Source of the DNA: Trachythela sp. YZ-2020
Lineage: Eukaryota; Cnidaria; Anthozoa; Malacalcyonacea; Clavulariidae
Direction: 5' to 3'
Length of the DNA: 64,000 bases
Assembly: GCA_016169945.1 (NCBI GenBank)
Contig: JADLSH010000164.1
Coordinates: 62,001-126,000, forward strand
A program made the translations under genes and the position numbers. Of this stretch, positions 29,391-41,824 are shown piece after piece. The notes beneath the pieces were generated by a model, which saw only the letters and a program-made list of their open reading frames with translations, was not told the origin of the DNA and made no database searches. The first letter of the stretch is position 1. The number at the start of each line of letters is the position of its first letter.

Positions 29391-30149
29391 AGCGGGCTCA
29401 TGCGGAACTATGGACATATTAAGGCTGGTTCTTTATGTAGCCCTACACGAGTTATGTTCCATAATAATGCCAAATTTTTCCATTGTGAATAAAATGCTGG
29501 AATCAATGCCCAGCACTACATGTATATATATGTACTAAAAAACTATATGGATTGCCCCCAAGGAAAATTCGGGATAGATGCATGAAGTAGCCTACTAAAG
29601 TTGTAAGCAGGCCACAAGAAGGTCTTAGGATTGCCAATCCTAAGAGGTATATACCTCAATTTTGAAGTACTTAAGCAGTGGTGGAAATCAACTTGTATGT
29701 CAAGTATTGATGCTTAAGGGCTGCTCAGTCTGTTCATAGGAGCTGGACTGGCCCAGAAAGCCGACTGGTGCGCCAGTGCAGAGATCTTGTCTCATTTATT
29801 GGTTTTATAACATCAGAAGCAGGCCAGCATGCAGAGAGCCTGTTTGAGGGCCAAGGAGAGATCCCAGCATTGCCATTTGCCAGCCTCATATGAAACCTTA
29901 AGAAAACCACCATGAAAACTATTTTGCTTACATGCTTAATTCCATCTAAAACCGTCTAAAATTACGCATCCTGAAGCTGTAGCAACTGAAAAAATAGATT
30001 TGTTCAAAATAAACACAAATTATATCTTCCCAGCAATACCATGTGGAAATTGCATGCTACATGTAGCACGTCCTGGGCAAGCCCGCCTCTTTTGAGGTAA
30101 ATGACAAGCCGGCCTGGTAAGCTAGGCTGGTTCACTGTGACCATACATA
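29391..30149. other. Intron 5 segment: nothing recognised
   Basis: Moderately AT-rich, no ORFs above background and no matched repeats. Confidence 0.4.
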
Positions 30150-30545
30150 TTTATTTATTTCAAATCCCTTAAAAGGCTTTTCCGCGATATTTACGAAATT
30201 AATCTAGATTATTTCAAATAACGTACATACATCTAATAGACACACACATACTGACATACATACATGTTCGATACACAAAAACATATCTAATGTATATTTA
30301 CATGAAGATTATAGCTTTAAATTGTTCCTAAATTTTTCTAAAAGTCCACGTTTGAGAATGCGTTTGAACTCTATGGTTGTTTCACAATTTTTTAGTTCCG
30401 ATATTAAGGAATTCCAAACAGATGCCGCTCTATATCTGAATGATCGTTGTCCATGCGGTCGCTGTTCTGTATAAAGGGATATTTATCATGTCCGAATTCC
30501 TAGTTATGCGGGATGAAATATCGCCACGTATCTTAAACTGGTTCA
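30150..30545 (-). mobile_element. LINE 3' fragment
   Basis: Minus strand contains, across two frames, RNSDMINIPLYRTA then QRSFRYRAASVWNSLISELK and EFKRILKRGLLEKF. This is the typical LINE ORF2 C-terminus (GxxSFxxRxAxxWNSLP... FKxxLKxxL) followed by a 3' UTR. 5'-truncated and frameshifted. Confidence 0.6.
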
Positions 30546-30719
30546 TAAACTTCATATGACCCGTAATGACGACAAGGACCCGTAATTCAAGCATTTCCAC
30601 AAAGACAGCGCCAAAATGAAAAGGATACGCAGTTAATTGCGATATTTTCCCTCGACAATTTTCAAGTAGGCCTACATTCTTTACTTACCAAGGGGTGAGA
30701 CCGAGTTTCGACGCTTAAG

Positions 30720-32470
30720 AAACCGTGTCAATCGTGAACGTAAGATATAAATATTATCAGGCTAAGGTTCAGCATTTGAAAGAGTGTAAACCCTCACGTT
30801 GGTGGAAAGAGGTCTAAAAACTAAGTGGGATGACGTCATCACCCGAAACTCATGACGATATAATCATATCGCTGCAACACATAGCGGGAGCTTCAAATGC
30901 TTCAAGTAAAGACCTCGCTAATGTCATCAATACGGCTTTTCTTGCTCCAATAAACAGTTTTCAACCCCTACAGTACCACACAACGCCCTTAGTAATTACG
31001 CCAAGATTGATACCCCATTATCGCCACTGCTGATGCTGTCTACAAAAAACTCTCATCGTTGAATTCAACCAAAGCACATGATCCAGATGGTATCCCGACC
31101 TGGCTTTGAAAAGATAATGCTGACTTGTTATATAGCTGATCCGGTGAAGGATATTTTAAACTGCTCCTTTCGCGAAGGCCGCTTACCAAAACAATGGAAG
31201 GAAGCAGATACTATCCCGGTGCCAAAGCAAAAGCCTATACGTGACGTCAACAAGCACCTTCGCCCAATCTCATTAACACCTATCTTGTCCAAGGTCGGTG
31301 AAGATTTTGTGGTTGAAGAGTTTGTCAAACCTGCAGTTCTGAAGGAGATCGACAGCAACCAATCTAATCGATCATAATATCTTAATAAGAAAGCTCTCCA
31401 AACTTGATCTTTCCCCTGGAATAATGTGCTGGATAATTGATTTCCTACCAAACCGCAAACAAGGAGTGAAGTTGTGCTACGATTCTATTCCGAGTGGGGT
31501 ACCATTCCAGCTGGTGTACCCCAGGGCACCAAACTGGGACCCTGGCTTTTTACAATCATGATTAATGACCTTGATGTAGCAGGTGTGGATCTCTGAAAAG
31601 TTGTGGACGATACAACTTCATCAGAAACTGTATTTAAGCATGAAGCAAGTGCCATGCAAGAATATGTTGACGACCTGACAAGACAGTCTCTAGCTGACAA
31701 GTTTGTGTTAAATTAAACAAAGTGTAAAGAATTACACATATCCTTTGGAAAAACCAAACCAAATTTTGATCCTATTGTCGTCAATGAGAAATCAATCGAA
31801 CTTGTTACCTCAGTCAAGGTCTTAGGTCTTAACATCTCTGATGACCTTAAGTGGAATGGGCATATCTCTGAGATTGTACGAAAGATGTCAGCTAGACTAT
31901 ATTTTCTTAAATAATTGAAACGTGCAGGTCATGCACTTTGCGAACTACTACTATTCTACTTCACTTGCGTCCGTCCTGTAGCAGAATATGCTTGCCCAGT
32001 CTTCCACAATTTTTGCCTACTTACCTATCAGACGATCTCGAGAAGCTGCAAGAACGAGCGCTTCGTATTATTTTTCCTCAATTGTCTTACCAGAATGCGC
32101 TGAAAGGGGCTGACCTCGATTCTTTATACAACAGAAGAGAAACTCTTACGAAAAATATTTTCAATAACATTTTACAAGACCCATCTCATAAACTGCATGC
32201 ACTATTGCCAGAAACAAATCAAAATATCGCGAAATCGAGGATGTTCCGAAATTTCGCAAGTTCCGAAAGAGCTTTTTAATAGCAAATGCTAATAACAGAT
32301 ATTTATAAAGTGATTAATACCTTCTTAACATTTTTAAGTAAATTTTTGTATATAGTACATTTCTGATTCTACAACTAGTTCAAATGTAACATAGTTCGAA
32401 TATAATTCAGCTGACTGGTAAAAGGCTGCAAATTTTTGAACTAATTTAAGCAATCTACTGGTCTATACGG
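30720..32470 (+). mobile_element. CR1-type LINE fragment, heavily broken (plus copy 1)
   Basis: Related throughout to the 41.5-46.2 kb copy. Contains NRVNRER-like and SRWWKEV-like remnants, then KHLRPISLTPILSKVGEDFV, the catalytic box as KVVDDTTSSE (Asp-Asp retained), and FHNFCL/ERALRIIFPQLSYQNAL near the C-terminus. At least five frameshifts or stops. Ends around 32470 without a clear ATCT tail. Confidence 0.8.
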
Positions 32471-32804
32471 ACTCTTTTTATTTCAACGTTTTCTTTTAAT
32501 ACTCTTTCGTATTACTCCTCTTGCAAAGTATGACAAGAACATCTATAATTTCTACGAAAGAAATTACGTATGAAAGAATAAAATATACTCAACGATTCGG
32601 TCAATACCCGGATTTCTGAGGATTCTTCCCAAAAAGTCGCAGGCTCGGAGTACGAGATTGCAAAATGACAACCTTAATAGCCAATAGCAAGTGTTAATAG
32701 CCATGAGTTACGTATATATACATATTGCGACTGCAGACATCCTAGAATACAGTATTACAGACGTTAATAATTTTATTCTAATGTATGTCTTAACAACCAC
32801 TTAC
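32471..32804. other. Intron 5 end: nothing recognised
   Basis: No feature seen besides the flanking exon 6. Confidence 0.4.
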
Positions 32805-33206
32805 CTGCAATTCCTGGTTCCATTCTGTAACCTTAGTATATTCAAGGAAACCCATAAGCTTTATATTGAGAAACTCGTCAACAAACCGAACCTGCTTATT
32901 TAAAAGAGATGACATTTCTTTTGGAATATCTGTGAAACGGAAAGATGTGGAAAGGTTTTCATTGAGATCATTTTCATGTTCCAATGCTGCAGTTTCTTCT
33001 TCACGGTCAATTCCATTTTTTTGAAGTACAATAGCGGTAATTAAACACTCCACCAAGCGACAAAGGATTTCAATTTGATTAAGTTTAAGATGTTGTTTCA
33101 CATTTTGAACAAGGAACACCAAATTAGTAAGTAAGACTATAGTCTCTGGCTGTCGTTCTTTCGGAAATTCTTTAGGGCTAAAACGTTCAATGCAGGAAAA
33201 AATCAT
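32805..33206 (-). CDS. RNF213: RNF213-like exon 6
   Basis: A 402-nt phase-0 exon bounded by acceptor atattatag and donor gtaagt. It encodes MIFSCIERFSPKEFPKERQP, then IVLLTNLVFLVQNVKQHLKL and LCRLVECLITAIVLQKNGID. An acidic loop and LNIKLMGFLEYTKVTEWNQE follow. Predicted helical N-arm. The Met at its start is internal: the frame runs in from exon 5. Confidence 0.85.
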
Positions 33207-34110
33207 CTATAATATTAGTTAATTACTGACACAAAATATTTTAACAATGACGTTTTAAGGTTTCTCAGTGTTTATTAGTTACATACATAAAAGCAATGCA
33301 CAAAACCTTGATTTTTGAGTTTCTATAAAAAAATTCTCGCCCATGGCTTACTTATCATTTTGCCTATGTTCAGGACATGTAGCTATAAGCCATAAGAGAC
33401 CTTTTCATGCTGGTAAATGTTTGTTTGCAAAATTTCGCCAAACCTAAAGGGGTTGGGTTTAGCTCAGCCGACAGTGACTATGAGCCCTTATTGGTTTTTA
33501 TAGACTTTTCCCATAATTTAAAGCGTTTTCTTCACAATAAACCTGTGTTGACATAGTAAACGTCTTGCGCATAAGGCGCTGTTAGCCTGTTATACGATGC
33601 AATAATTCATGCAACTTGTCTCGCAATGCCGTTGCTAGGATTGGAATTCATTTTATACTGACTATACACTAAGTGATATTGACAAGTAAGTTTCTTTATA
33701 AAGTGCAATATAATACCTCATGAGTGATAAGGTTTGGTTGATCTCCTTAAAAAATAATGCTAGGTCTTTTACCTAGAAAAACATGAAATTATATTTATTA
33801 CCCAGTGCTTACAGATAGACTCTTTACAGATTTCTGTTCGTTCATATAATGCATAGACAAGTTGTGTAAGGCTTCTTAATTAACCTTTTAGAAAATAGTT
33901 ATATTACCCTGTCTTAAATGTATCCAACATAGCAAAGCAAAGGTTACTTAAAGTACCCATATTTTTTAGAAAACCCTAGGAAGCCACCTTAACAACTCGA
34001 TTTTCGATACACGATACCAAACGAGATTTTTTTGAGAAAGTGGGAGTCATCACGGTAGCATGACAGAACAGTGAGACTTTGCTTTTAATTGTTATTTTAA
34101 ATGTACTTAC
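33207..34110. other. Intron 4: nothing recognised
   Basis: About 0.9 kb of AT-rich sequence with no ORF or transposon end; one of the few introns in this gene without visible insertions. Confidence 0.5.
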
Positions 34111-34312
34111 AAAACTTGGTTCGTATGAACTGCTTGTTTTCGTATCGGGTAGTAGTTTTCTCATTGTGACACACAACTCCAAACAAGAAAAGCATTCGTT
34201 CTTTAAAAGATCTCCATACATCTCCACAGGACATAGCAACAAGAATGTCCGCTTTAGCAAACGATCCATTTCAAATATATCCTTCAGACCTGGTAACATT
34301 GCCAAAGCTTCA
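34111..34312 (-). CDS. RNF213: RNF213-like exon 5
   Basis: A 202-nt exon. The acceptor is the one after the pyrimidine-rich ttttttgttttacgtag: its first T completes the Ser codon begun by exon 4 (AG|T). An alternative acceptor 6 nt downstream would break phase. It encodes EALAMLPGLKDIFEMDRLLK, RTFLLLCPVEMYGDLLKNEC and SCLELCVTMRKLLPD. The donor is gtaagt, phase 0. Confidence 0.85.
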
Positions 34313-35398
34313 CTACGTAAAACAAAAAACGAACGTTAAAAATCTGCACATCAAGTATACAAAAAAGTAAGCAATTTTAATATCAAGACCCGAAATCGAG
34401 TAAGCAAACACACAACACAATCCCTTACCACAGAGTCGTTCATGCAGTAGGGGCTTTCTTGATCATATTTTATTGAAATTTAATATTATTTCATATGTTA
34501 TTTACATAAAGGTAAAACGCTTTACAGTCATGCAATATGCGACTGTTAAAATCATTCCATTTGTAATTGTACTCTAAACACTATTTGTGTTAAATAGACG
34601 ATAGTACATGCTCATTGTTTGAAATTTCCATTTTCAACATGACCTCATACCAAGTTTACTTTTGATATATAAAGATGCAGGCACGGCTTGGCATTTCGTT
34701 GAACCAACTCTATTTTCAAGATTAACCCTGCCACACAATTTCTTTCTACATCACTGTATGACAAGCTGCAACCCCTTGCAGATTCTAAATATATACACTT
34801 TACCTAAGTTATTATCAATTAAATTAAATATAATCCAGGACACTTATCCTTGCAGGATTTTATATGTTTCGTTAATCCATTCGAATCGTATTCTGTCCAA
34901 TGGGCAATGAAACAAACGGTGTCCGTTTGAACGGTTTTGTCAATTTGAATCAAATCGTCGATGGACTGTGCCAAACAGTTCACGCGCAGCTGAAATCACC
35001 ATATACTAGAAAATACATGCATGCAGAACCCGCTCTCCCATCCAAACCAAACAATACAGTCTTTGAAATCATGTCGAATTTGAATCAATATAGTGTGAAA
35101 AAATCAGAGAAATAATAGATATAGTATAATAGTAGATATCAAATATTATTATGGCAAAATAGCGAAGCAGTTCCTTACAAATTTGCCATTTTGTTTTGGC
35201 ATTTTGCCTTTGGCTTTGAGTTTTTCTTTAGCAAAATTGAAAATATATTTGTCAAAACACCTTCCAATAAGCTTAATTAAAATGTATTAACCACATTGTC
35301 ATAGAGCGACCTAACTCGTTACAATTCCACAAAAAATACCGTGCGCTTGTACTGTTGTCTTGCATGGACTAGTGATGACTTTTTTGGTTGTTAATATG
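34313..35398. other. Intron 3 start with R1- and R2-like fragments
   Basis: 34600-34705 resembles the left part of repeat R1 at 24880. 34985-35060, read on the minus strand, ends ctgcatgcatgtattttcta like repeat R2. An 82-codon plus frame here is noncoding in appearance. No gene. Confidence 0.45.
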
Positions 35399-35800
35399 TT
35401 AATATGTCATTAAAGTCTTTGTCAAATAGTTTGAACTGTCAGGAGGACGATATATAGCGCATATTAGAAAACTGTGCGAGTTATTTATTAAAATTTCAAC
35501 CCAAACACTTTCGATCGTATCTCTCTCATAGTCCATGTACCTAACCCAATGCATACCACGTTTAATATAGAACGCCAAACCTCCGTCTTGAACTGTCGCT
35601 CTGCTTCGACTAAATAATGGACTAATATAATCATAACCACTGATTTCATAAGGTTTTTCGTTTTCTTGATTTGTGTGTGTTTCTGAGAGGCTAATAATGT
35701 CCATAACGTTGTGACTTTGCAATACTTCACATAAAGCGGAATGATTGGCATGAAGTCCACGAATGTTTTGATGAAACATAGTTACACCTCTTTGCTTACA
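35399..35800 (-). mobile_element. LINE endonuclease N-terminal fragment (different family)
   Basis: A 126-codon minus frame: MFHQNIRGLHANHSALCEVL, DIISLSETHTNQEN, SGYDYISPLFSRS, DGGLAFYIKRG and SFLICAIYRPPDSS. This is the apurinic endonuclease-type domain of a LINE ORF2 (N-x-RGL, SETH catalytic Glu, YRPP). Its sequence differs from the CR1 copies nearby; it is truncated at both sides. Confidence 0.75.
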
Positions 35801-35854
35801 TACATTTCGTATTTCAGGAAAGAAATGTTGCGATGGACAAGGACAGCTTTTTTT

Positions 35855-38800
35855 TAGATAGATAGTTTAATTAATTAAAATCACATCGCAACCTTTGGGG
35901 TTGAATTACGTAATTTCTATTTACAATGAATAATAATAATAAGCTATTATACCTATTTAAAACTATTATTAGGCTATTAAAACTATTAAAACTACATACA
36001 CATTGCAGTAATAAAAGATTTCTTCGCTCTGTCAGTGCGCATACGTGGAATGTTGAAAAGGCGCTTTTGCCTAAAGTTATAACGAGATTCGTGCTTAGGT
36101 GGCAACAGGCAATTATTAAAGTTTGTGTGATGAATCGGACATTACAGCTTCAAATAGGTTATTGCACAATTTATTATGATGTTGAATGAATGGTTCGATA
36201 TTTAAATTAACTAAGGCTGAATGATAATCTGTGTTTGGTTGGATGATTGTCATTGCTCTTTTTTGTATACGTAGCAGCTCGTTCATTAAGTATTTAGGCA
36301 ATGAATGGTGGAAGACTGGAGCGGCATAGTCCATTACAGATCTTATACATGAAGCGCTGTATAGAGAAGCGCCAGGTCACAAGGAGGCACCTTGGCTCGC
36401 CGCAGCTGCACTAGATAGTATAAACGTTTAGCTGCTTTCTTAATTACTTCTCCTATATGGGCGTTCCAGGTTAGGTTGTTGCTGATTCTTACCCCCAAAA
36501 GCTTCGCGCTCTCAACCACTTCTAACTCTTTGTCGTTGACAACTATTGGCTCAAAGACTTGCGTACTTTTGGCAAATGAAATTCTGAGCTCTTTGCATTT
36601 ATCTGAGTTTAGTTGAACTCTATTTTCTAAGGACCACTGCGACACTTGGTTAGCAATTTCTTGTGCTCTACTAACACTACCTTTCGATACTACCTGAGGA
36701 ACACCAGAAGGGACCGAGCCCCACTCCGAGAAACAGCCATCTGCGAGTTTTATTCGCTGGTACCTATCACTAAGGAAGTCAATAATCCAATTGATTATAC
36801 TACGAGGCAGATCAATTTGACATAGTTTCGTGATCAAGATGCTATGATCTATAAGATCAAAAGCTTTCCGATAATCAAATAAGTACTACCATTGTTCTTA
36901 CAGTACTACCATTTCCGTCAGTTCCTCAGGGTCCAGTGATGTAACATACTAATTAATGCTTGGGTGGTCGACGACTTGGGAACCGCACCATATTGATTAG
37001 GGGTAATCACCTTGAGGGCAGCCGGTTCGACAATGTCCGCGACGACAAAGTCCTCAGCTAACTTGGAAATGCATGGCGTAAGGGAAATAGGTCTCAAGTC
37101 CTTCTTCAGATCTTGGATGGACTTCGTTTTAGGCAAAGGGGACACATCGGCCATTTTCCAGTCGCTTGGCAGGCGCTGCTCACGGTAAGAAGCATTAAGA
37201 ATTTGCGTGATGGGAAGTGCTACAAGTTCGGCATATTAGTTGCTCGGGGTCGCAGCAACTATAGGTTTCGGCTCGCTTTTTTTGTCGTTGGTTGAATATA
37301 TCTCTAAATTGTCGGCTTTTCTAGGTCTGCACTACCGTTACAAAGAGCGTAAGATTTTCCACAACATAGTCGAATTTCGATGCAATCGTATGAATAGATT
37401 TTGCGCAAATTGATTTTGAATATAGAACTCTAAAGCGGCGGTGTAATTCTATAGTCTAACAAGATGTAGCATGCACAATTGTAGTTGAATATATCTCTGA
37501 ATTGTTGGTTTTTCTAGGCTTGTACTTCTATAATGCTTTATACCGTTAAAAAGAGCGTAAAACAGTTGCACAACATAATTGAATTTCCCTCATGTTCAAA
37601 TTTACTGAGGACTCTATTTAAAAAGCCCTAGCAACTTAACGCTCAATAGAGCGTCTTGTTCCTTTAGGAACCGGTTTGATATATTGTCCGGACCAGATGC
37701 TTTAGCGGGGTTGAGTTTCTTCAGCAGCTTCAGAACTCTGGCCTCACTAACCTGCAGGAACTCAGTTGATTCCTCTAAGGGCAAGGGGGAAAGCGGAGCT
37801 GGTAGGCGATACTCTTCCAACGGCTCCAACAACGCTGCGTTTATTACGTTTGCTTTCTCCAGTAAAGATAAGGATTCCAACTAAAGATAAGGATTAATCT
37901 GGTCGACCAGGTTGCCATTGTGTGATGACATTCCACTGAGCCGTTTCACTTCGTTCCACCACCGTTTGGGATTTTCTTTCATTTGTTGGATTCTCCAAAA
38001 GGTGGAAAGGACTGTGGTTTGGTGTAATATTCGCCCATGTTAGTAAGTACCAAATCGAGTATAATTGCGAGTTGGGCATTTAATAAGTTGACTAAGACGA
38101 AAGTGTTTTTGAAGAAATTTTACATCCAAGCGATTGAAATCACCAGCAACGATGATGCCGCAGTTCGGGTATGTCGACTCCGCTTTGGTAAGGGAATCAA
38201 ACAGATGATCTCGGATGTGTGCCTCGTCGTTGCCTGGAGGGTGGTACACTACGGTTACAACAAGGCACGAGACACGCCTCGGAAGACGGTAGCCACAAGA
38301 CTTCGTGATCCTGACAACAAGTCAGGTCTTCAAGAGATTTGCATTTGATGTCATCCTTGATGTAGAGACACACGCCTCCATGGTTGTTCACAACTCTGTC
38401 TCTGCGTTTAATTTCGTAGCCAGGAATACTAACTTTTGAATCTGTAACCGATTCTTTCAACCAAGTTTCCGTAATAAAAGCAAGATTGATGTTATTGCGG
38501 AGAACAAACTCTTGCACCTCGTCGATCTTTGGTACGAGAGACATAACGTTTGTGACCATCAAACTTGGAGTATAAAAAGTTCTTTGTATTGGTTGAATTT
38601 GTTCTTTGGTGTTATTTTGAATATTTAATAAAATGGCTTCGCTTGACGGAGTTTCGTGCAAATCGTCGCCAGCATTATTTTCAGTTTGATGATACTCCAA
38701 TGAGACATTTTTAAAGACTTTTGAGTTTGGAAATGAAAGTCCCAATGAACTGTTTCCGTCTGTCGTTGCGATTGTAGTATTTGGAGCCATTTGTATTTCA

Positions 38801-39240
38801 ATGAGAACGTGAGGTCTTGTTGTTGTTTCAGGCCATAATAATGGCGACCTTGTTCGCCTGGATGTTGTTTCAATTACAGCTATATCGTATCTCTTTCTCA
38901 GGGGCCTTTCCTGTGCTTGTTTACCAGCATTACAATGTTCTTTTAATCGACCACTGCGTTTTCCTCTGAAAGGTTTTAAGATGTCGATTGATTTGAGGCG
39001 ATTCCAAACTTCAGGCGAAAGTTCATTGTAAGATTTGTTCAGCGTGTCAAGGTGACAAAGCGTTTCGAATTTCCAATGGTTTCGAATGCCAAATAACAAA
39101 CTTCTTGAATAAGTCAGCATCCTTAAACGTTATGCAACGTATTAAGAAGCTACTTAACCGGTAAAGGTTAAAAAAGAATACGGAGCTAATTAAAAGGCAG
39201 CCATCTCGGCTAGAAATTTTCAATAAGGTCTAAATAATTT
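35855..39240 (-). mobile_element. CR1-type LINE, minus copy with internal deletions
   Basis: Read on the minus strand from about 39120: an N-terminal segment (NKSYNELSPEVWNRLKSIDI), linker, endonuclease start (SLMVTNVMSLVPKIDEVQEF, ITETWLK, NNHGGVCLYIKDD), then scattered endonuclease and RT pieces (ARVLKLLKKLNPAKASGPDN; DLRPISLTPCISKLAEDFVV), then INWIIDFLSDRYQRIKL. After SGVPQ the frame jumps to VVSKGSVSRAQEIAN, so the segment with the catalytic FxDD is deleted. The 3' end has attaaactatctatct, an ATCT tail like that at 46189. Dead copy. Confidence 0.82.
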
Positions 39241-39328
39241 ACACACCAAAGGAAAGGCTTCAAGTGTCTTGGTCGGCAAACACTTGCTTAAGTTCTTATG
39301 CAGTCGCATTCGTACCTTATAATCCTTA

Positions 39329-39466
39329 TTATTATTAGCATGACAAAATTACTGGATGCTGATTGGTTGAGAGGAGTACAATTATTTCATTAATTGTACT
39401 GCAGTACAATTAATGATTTTCCCAAAACAAAAAAAATGGCGGAAATTTTGTCATGCTAATAATAAA
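39329..39466. repeat. Palindrome 1 (tattattagcatgacaaaatt arms)
   Basis: Arms 39329-39350 and 39444-39466 are exact or near-exact inverted copies. The spacer contains ttaattgtactgcagtacaattaa, a second small palindrome. Fold-back MITE-like. Confidence 0.75.
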
Positions 39467-39468
39467 CA

Positions 39469-39633
39469 AGTAATCATGCGATGTTGCTCGTACAATTAGG
39501 GATTAATAGTACTCGTGATGTTTGAAAATGTTGCCAAATTGGACTCGCCCCGGCGGCTCGTCCAATTTTGGCAAAATTTCCAAACATCACTCGTACTATT
39601 AATCCCTAATTGTACTCGCCATCGCATGATTAC
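39469..39633. repeat. Palindrome 2 (taatcatgcgatg arms)
   Basis: Arms of about 75 bp (39469-39545 and 39556-39633) pair over 'gcgatg..gctcgtacaattag', 'gattaatagtac' and 'gatgtttg.aaa', around a centre at gactcgccccggcggctcgtc. Directly adjacent to palindrome 1. Confidence 0.8.
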
Positions 39634-40407
39634 CTATACTAATATGCATACCTTATTCCACAGTTACGCGGGGTTTTAATATCCGAGATGACCTCTGCAG
39701 ATGCTCACAATCCGATACCAAAATATTTCGTGAAATTGCTACATTGAAGCGCCTATATTACCCAAAATGGACTATTTTCAGCATAGATTGCACATGATGT
39801 CGCTAGTGAAATGATAAAATATTTGTTGCCATAACAATACCGAATTTTATGATTGCATTATGTATAACATCAGGAGAGGCGTCGCTTAATACACAAACAT
39901 TCATTGATGACAAAACAGTATTTTTAACAACCCATGTTCAAAATATGGTGTTATGCGGACAGTAGTTGGTTGTTTTACAGTTACAACAAAGTTCCTCGTT
40001 TGCTACGTCATAACATAAACCCTTTACTTCAATAATCCCTCATTCAAGTTTTGAAACTATTCCATTATAGGTTATAGCTTATTGTTTACATGAAAAAAGT
40101 GTCATGGCGAATCAAATACATGCAGTTCTGTTTCTATGCAGGCAAACGCATGTAAAAGTGCCAAACCTCAAAGTTCTACTCTTGTCGTATAAAAGTAGCC
40201 TGCGGGCAGTCCCATGACATCGCCAAACGATCATTAACTTTAGTACGAATAATTTTGCAGATCCAAATCTTTGGAATTAAATTTCAGCTTTCTTGAAATT
40301 TTCAGTCTACAGATTTTTTGATTTTTTTCTTTGCGAACGCTACAAGTGCATATCTATTTACAAATTTTCAGGGTGCCTTACCGAACTCGTTTAGGAGATA
40401 TATATAT
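39634..40407. other. Intron 3 segment: nothing recognised
   Basis: No ORF, no tRNA-like signals, no matched repeats. Confidence 0.4.
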
Positions 40408-41541
40408 GTTATTTACCGGTTGCGAGGTCCGGATGAGAAAAACTGTGCCCGAGGTCTTGAAAACGGCCCGAGCCCGGAGGGCGAGGGACGTTTTCAAGAC
40501 CGAGGGCACAGTTTTTCTCATCCGGACCGAAGCTGCCGGTAAATAACGTGTTTATTTTTTATCATAGGTAAAATTTAAGAATTTATTAAAATTGAAAATT
40601 CCAGTGTAGCGAAATAATTTGAGATCAGTGCAATTGTGAATTCAAAGCGAGGCTGACAAAACTTGAACGTTAAAAGAAAACACGAAGACGAAAACTCAAG
40701 AAAACTGGCAAGAAACTCACAAAAAACCATAGTTTCTGTAAAAATGTACACGATATTTTTAAATATGGCAGTGAAAAGCATAGGAATGAAAGGTTTTGGC
40801 CTGGTTTTCCGGTATTCCGTGTCTCTTCGACAAGGATATCTTCGTGTTTACTTGCTTTGGCCATAAAAAACTCATAAAGTGAATCATGCAGTGAATGCAT
40901 GTGTTTTGACTTCGATCAACGCTTTCTACTAAAACTGGACAATGAACAAGGTATGCTGTAATTCTTTTCTGGTCATTTCACGATAAAAACATATAGCCTC
41001 AACTTTGTTTGCCAAGGGCCACGGCTTTAATTTTTTTTGTTTGCAATATGTATACGAAAAGTACTTTAACAAATGGGCAGAAAAATCATGTTTTCACTAC
41101 AGTTGGTCCATATTTTTAAGTTTTATGTATGGAGAAAAGTTTTTTCTTCTATGATATCTGTTTAAACTGTATTTTTTTAACTTTAATGTGGCCAAATACT
41201 GAAATACATGAGCAATAAAACAAATGTAGTAGTTTTAATACACGAGCATTTAAAACAAATGTATTAGTTTTCTCGACTCATCGTGCTTAGTATGAAGCCT
41301 TTGGAGTTGATGCAATTCATTTTTGTACTCTAACTATCGTTAGGCTAGCTTTTTGAACTTTTTGGGTAGATTTTTTAATCTAAAAATTGTTTCACTCCTG
41401 TGTTTTGTCGCGTAATCCAGAGCGGGCCGGATGAGTTTCAGAGCGGGCCGGATGCAAAAATCCGGACCGCTCTGAAACGCTCGCCAGCCAATCAGATTGC
41501 TTTATTTTCATAGATAAAAAATAATTTATGTTATTTATGGC
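40408..41541. mobile_element. Fold-back element with subterminal hairpins (nonautonomous)
   Basis: A near-perfect palindrome at 40408-40548 (arms gttatttaccgg..., centred on gagcccggagggc) is followed by an AT-rich centre and, at 41410-41480, a second hairpin built from agagcgggccggatg and its complement. Both hairpins share CCGGATGAG. Inverted ends around 40538-40565 (ggtaaataacgtgtttattt) and 41505-41541 support one element. Overlapping 60-76-codon frames inside have no similarity. Confidence 0.55.
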
Positions 41542-41824
41542 AATTTCTCGCTCGGCCAGCTGTTTTCTTCCTCCGCTAGATCAATGATTTGACATGCGGG
41601 TACAAAATTTCGCAGGCGCAGTTCCAGATAAACACGCACATTTCACGCAATCGATAAACGTTGTTTACTTGTTTTAATATAGGCTTATAGCTTTTGTGTT
41701 TTGTACGTGCAGTGGCTAGAAATGCAAAAATTTTTACGATTTACACACTAACAAATAATGGGAAACTCCAAGAAAACGGAAAGAACTATCTCAAACCATC
41801 GCTTTTACGTCGGTCGACGCTAGA

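Noticed and set aside
34299..34306. Alternative acceptor (gtgaag) for exon 5
   Set aside because: It leaves two bases where exon 4 requires one; the tacgtag acceptor at 34313 restores phase and has a better pyrimidine tract.
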